A stretch of 63,952 nt of DNA from Alphaproteobacteria bacterium (GTDB lineage Bacteria > Pseudomonadota > Alphaproteobacteria > CADEGL01), in contig JAPLOM010000002.1 in NCBI GenBank assembly GCA_026400755.1, positions 1 to 63,952 on the forward strand. The letters are read 5' to 3'. Under the pieces are notes generated by a model. It did not search any database. It saw nothing but the letters and a program-made list of their open reading frames with translations, and was not told the origin of the DNA. This document shows positions 61,776-63,952 of the stretch, one piece after another. The number at the start of each line of letters is the position of its first letter. Position 1 is the first letter of the stretch. A program made the position numbers and the translations under genes.

Positions 61776-62795
61776 TTGGTCGAATCCGATCGCTATAAAG
61801 GGCGCCGCATCGTCGTCACGGGTGCCGACGGTTTTATCGGCTCCCACTTGGTCGAATCCTTGGTGGCCGCGGGCGCCCAGGTCACCGCGCTCGCGTTCTA
61901 CAACGCCTTCGACCGCAACGGCTGGCTCGACGAGCTGGCGGACGATGTCTTGACCTCGGTGCGGATCGTGCGCGGCGATGTGCGCGACTTCTCGTTCATT
62001 AACCGGCTGGTCGCGGGCCACGACATTATCTTCCACCTGGCCGCGCTGATCGGGATTCCCCATTCCTACGCGGCGCCGCAATCCTATGTGGACACAAACG
62101 TCACCGGCACGCTGAACGTGTTGGAAGCGGCGCGGGTGAACGGCGTCGGCCGCGTCGTCCACACATCGACCAGCGAAGTATACGGCACGGCGTTGACGCT
62201 CCCCATCGTGGAAAGCCATCCGTTGCAGGGCCAATCGCCCTATTCAGCCAGCAAGATCGCGGCCGACAAGATGGCCGAGGCCTATGCCTTGTCCTTCGAC
62301 TTGCCCGTGGTCGTGCTACGGCCCTTCAACACCTATGGTCCGCGGCAAAGCGAGCGCGCCGTGATCCCGACTATCGTGCGTCAGGCGCTGGATTCTGCCT
62401 GCACTGCCATCAAGCTCGGCGATCTCACGACCACGCGCGACTTCAACTATGTTTCGGACACGGTGGCCGCGTTCCTGACCATCGGTCGCGCGCCCGAAAT
62501 CGAATTCGGCACGCCCTACAACACCGGCACGGGCCACGCGGTCAGCGTGGCCGAGGTGCTGGAGCGGGTGCGTGAGCTGACCGGCACCAACAAACCCGTC
62601 GAAAGCGAAGCTCTGCGCGTCCGGCCCGAACGCTCCGAGGTGCGCACGCTTCTGGCCGATCCGGCGCGCCTCGTGGCCGCGACCGGCTGGCGTGCGGAAG
62701 TGTCGCTGGATGAAGGGCTGGATCAGGTCGTTGCCTGGTGGCGCGACCGTCTGGCCGGCGGCTCCGTGCGGCGTTCGGCCGACTACGCGACCTGA
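61776..62795 (+). CDS. legB: NAD-dependent UDP-sugar 4,6-dehydratase, LegB-like SDR
   Basis: A 339-residue extended SDR expected to catalyse the first legionaminic acid step (4-keto-6-deoxy formation). RRIVVTGADGFIGSHLVESL is the NAD loop, HLAALIGIPHSYAAPQSYVDTN the substrate region, and SPYSASKIAADKMAE has the catalytic Tyr-Lys pair, followed by RPFNTYGPRQSERAVIPTI. This GADGFIGSHL and SYAAPQ form marks the LegB branch. TTG 61776 is chosen for its ribosome-binding site and because the family N-terminus begins here; ATG 61725 would add 17 residues. It is the only legionaminic gene on the plus strand. Confidence 0.87.
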   Translation: MVESDRYKGRRIVVTGADGFIGSHLVESLVAAGAQVTALAFYNAFDRNGWLDELADDVLTSVRIVRGDVRDFSFINRLVAGHDIIFHLAALIGIPHSYAAPQSYVDTNVTGTLNVLEAARVNGVGRVVHTSTSEVYGTALTLPIVESHPLQGQSPYSASKIAADKMAEAYALSFDLPVVVLRPFNTYGPRQSERAVIPTIVRQALDSACTAIKLGDLTTTRDFNYVSDTVAAFLTIGRAPEIEFGTPYNTGTGHAVSVAEVLERVRELTGTNKPVESEALRVRPERSEVRTLLADPARLVAATGWRAEVSLDEGLDQVVAWWRDRLAGGSVRRSADYAT

Positions 62796-62806
62796 TCCGG
62801 ACGCCC

Positions 62807-63952
62807 GTGCGCTCCCTCGCAACGGTTTACCGGATCGCCCTTCGCCGCCGTCTCGCTCTCTTGATCAAGGGCGAGTTCGATCCGCATCCCGCCCCCCCCG
62901 CCGATGCCGAGTTGAGCCCGAGCCTGGCTCATGCGCGCGCCCTCGACGCGGTGCCTTTGCGCCTTTCTTGGTCGCGCGCGGGAATCGCCGACCCCCGTGC
63001 ATGGCAGCTGCAGGCGCGTGAGAAGCTTCGCGCCTTGACCGGCTATCCCGCAAGCCGCGCGGCACCCGTCGCGCGCAACCGGACGGACCATCCACTGCCG
63101 GGCGGACTCAAGCGCCGCCGGGTCTATCTCCGTCTTTGGAACGGCGCGGATGCGCCAGTCGACGCGGTCTGGCGCAAGGGCGACGGTCGGCGCCCTGTGA
63201 TGATCTGCCTGCAAGGCACCAACTCGGGCTCCCATCTTTCATGGGGCGAGGCCCGGATGCCGCCGGACCCGGTCAAGATCGCGGGCGGTGGTGACTATGC
63301 GCGCCAAGCGGTTGCGCGCGGCTACGTCGCGATCTGCCTCGAGCAATCTTGTTTCGGCGAACGCGCCGAGCGGCATATCGTGCCCCGGTCGGCCAGCGCC
63401 ACGATCGACGCGGCGAACCACGCGTTCCTGCTGGGTCGCTCTCTGCTCGGCGAGCGGGCAGCGGATGTTTCTTCGCTGGTGGATTGGCTGGCCGCCGACG
63501 GCGCTGGGCGCGGTTTGGATCTCGCCGTGGATCCCGCTCGTATCTTCGTCATGGGAAATTCGGCAGGCGGCTCGGTAGCGCTCCACGCTGCTTCTCTCGA
63601 CGTACGCATCGCGGGCGTCTTGGCCAGCGGATGCGTCGGTTTCGTCCGTGACACGATCGCGCGCCGACGCGACGATTCGGCCCAGAACGTCGTGCCCGGC
63701 CTTCTGAACTGGCTGGAGACGGACGACGTGGTCGCGCTCGTGGCCCCCCGCCCCCTTCTGGTGATCTCGGGTATCCGTGATCACATCTTTCCCTACGCGG
63801 GCGCGGCCTCCGTCGTCGAGTCGGCGCGGCGCGTCTACCAGGCGATGGGTGCGGGCGGCAATCTCACGGCCGTGCCCGCGGACGGTCCCCATCGTTTCTA
63901 TCCCAAGGTGGCCTGGCCCGCCTTCGAGAGGCTGGTGGGCGGCACAAGCTCC
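62807..63952 (+). CDS. Alpha/beta-hydrolase esterase, incomplete at the window end
   Basis: An open reading frame of 382 codons from GTG 62807 to the last base, with no stop, so the C-terminus is missing. It encodes a serine hydrolase of the dienelactone hydrolase/acetyl xylan esterase type: the nucleophile is in VMGNSAGGSVAL (about residues 247-258), the acid probably in SGIRDHIFPY, and the histidine in DGPHRFYP near the end. The whole triad is therefore present and little is likely missing. No signal peptide is seen. It starts 11 bases after legB and is probably co-transcribed, so it may deacylate a sugar or a donor for the glycan. Confidence 0.82.
   Translation, partial: MRSLATVYRIALRRRLALLIKGEFDPHPAPPADAELSPSLAHARALDAVPLRLSWSRAGIADPRAWQLQAREKLRALTGYPASRAAPVARNRTDHPLPGGLKRRRVYLRLWNGADAPVDAVWRKGDGRRPVMICLQGTNSGSHLSWGEARMPPDPVKIAGGGDYARQAVARGYVAICLEQSCFGERAERHIVPRSASATIDAANHAFLLGRSLLGERAADVSSLVDWLAADGAGRGLDLAVDPARIFVMGNSAGGSVALHAASLDVRIAGVLASGCVGFVRDTIARRRDDSAQNVVPGLLNWLETDDVVALVAPRPLLVISGIRDHIFPYAGAASVVESARRVYQAMGAGGNLTAVPADGPHRFYPKVAWPAFERLVGGTSS

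Noticed and set aside
62865-63892. Minus-strand open frames at the right end
   Set aside because: The plus strand has an open frame with a full serine-hydrolase triad that runs off the window; the minus-strand frames have no recognisable motif.

Overview
The window looks like a chromosomal segment of a GC-rich alphaproteobacterium, possibly of the Rhodospirillales type. This is inferred from the phasin, the 180-kDa NAD-dependent glutamate dehydrogenase, the heavy GTG/TTG start use and the tightly overlapped operons; it is not proven. No rRNA, tRNA, CRISPR array, insertion sequence or phage gene was seen. Only one stretch without a gene approaches 200 bases inside the cluster (58612-58810).

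Layout. Positions 1-6789 (+ strand) carry a terminator, a phasin gene, the large NAD-glutamate dehydrogenase and a UMF1-type MFS transporter. purH (6796-8376, minus) closes the housekeeping flank. From 8426 to the right end the window is a surface-glycan locus of about 55 kb. Apart from the FkbM methyltransferase at 12764-13531, everything from 61648 down to 6796 is on the minus strand. I count 17 ATGA or GTGA four-base start/stop overlaps, so translational coupling is likely.

The locus can be read in blocks. (1) 8426-12774: lipid-carrier initiation and polymerisation, with a membrane-bound sugar-nucleotide dehydratase of the WbpM/PglF type, a WecA/WbpL-like polyprenyl-phosphate sugar-phosphate transferase, and an O-antigen ligase/polymerase. 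(2) 13535-23221: glycosyltransferases, a glutamine-dependent asparagine synthetase, an FabH-like ketoacyl synthase and a GT39-like membrane transferase. (3) 23222-34952: sugar tailoring, with WbqC, a FemAB/GNAT-like protein, a WlbA/B/C-like trio for a 3-amino uronic acid, two polysaccharide deacetylases, an asparagine-synthetase-like protein without its glutaminase cysteine, an FkbM methyltransferase, a sulfotransferase and an uncharacterised GT-B-like protein. (4) 34945-44321: a complete pseudaminic acid pathway (PseB, PseC, a PseG-acetyltransferase fusion, PseI, a SpsF/PseF-like cytidylyltransferase) interleaved with an MBOAT/SGNH O-acylation set. (5) 44331-51381: an ABC glycolipid flippase, a PtmE-like CBS-nucleotidyltransferase, a PtmB/LegF-like CMP-sugar synthetase, the WbpG-HisH2-HisF2 acetamidino module and a CDP-alcohol phosphatidyltransferase. 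(6) 51378-54744: three poorly known genes, one carrying a BFD-like [2Fe-2S] domain. (7) 54731-62795: legionaminic-acid-type genes (NeuC/LegG, NeuB/LegI, NeuD/LegH, LegC, and LegB on the opposite strand), plus a sulfatase-superfamily protein and an SGNH protein. A serine esterase (62807 onward) runs off the end.

Together the genes predict a lipid-linked, strongly modified glycan containing two different nonulosonic acids, at least one carrying an acetamidino group, with O-acyl, sulfate, methyl and possibly phospho-alcohol decorations. Whether it ends up on LPS, capsule or flagellin cannot be read from this window. The best candidates for undescribed biology are the [2Fe-2S] protein at 53734-54744 with its neighbours, and the ketoacyl-synthase/WbqC/FemAB-like tailoring block.
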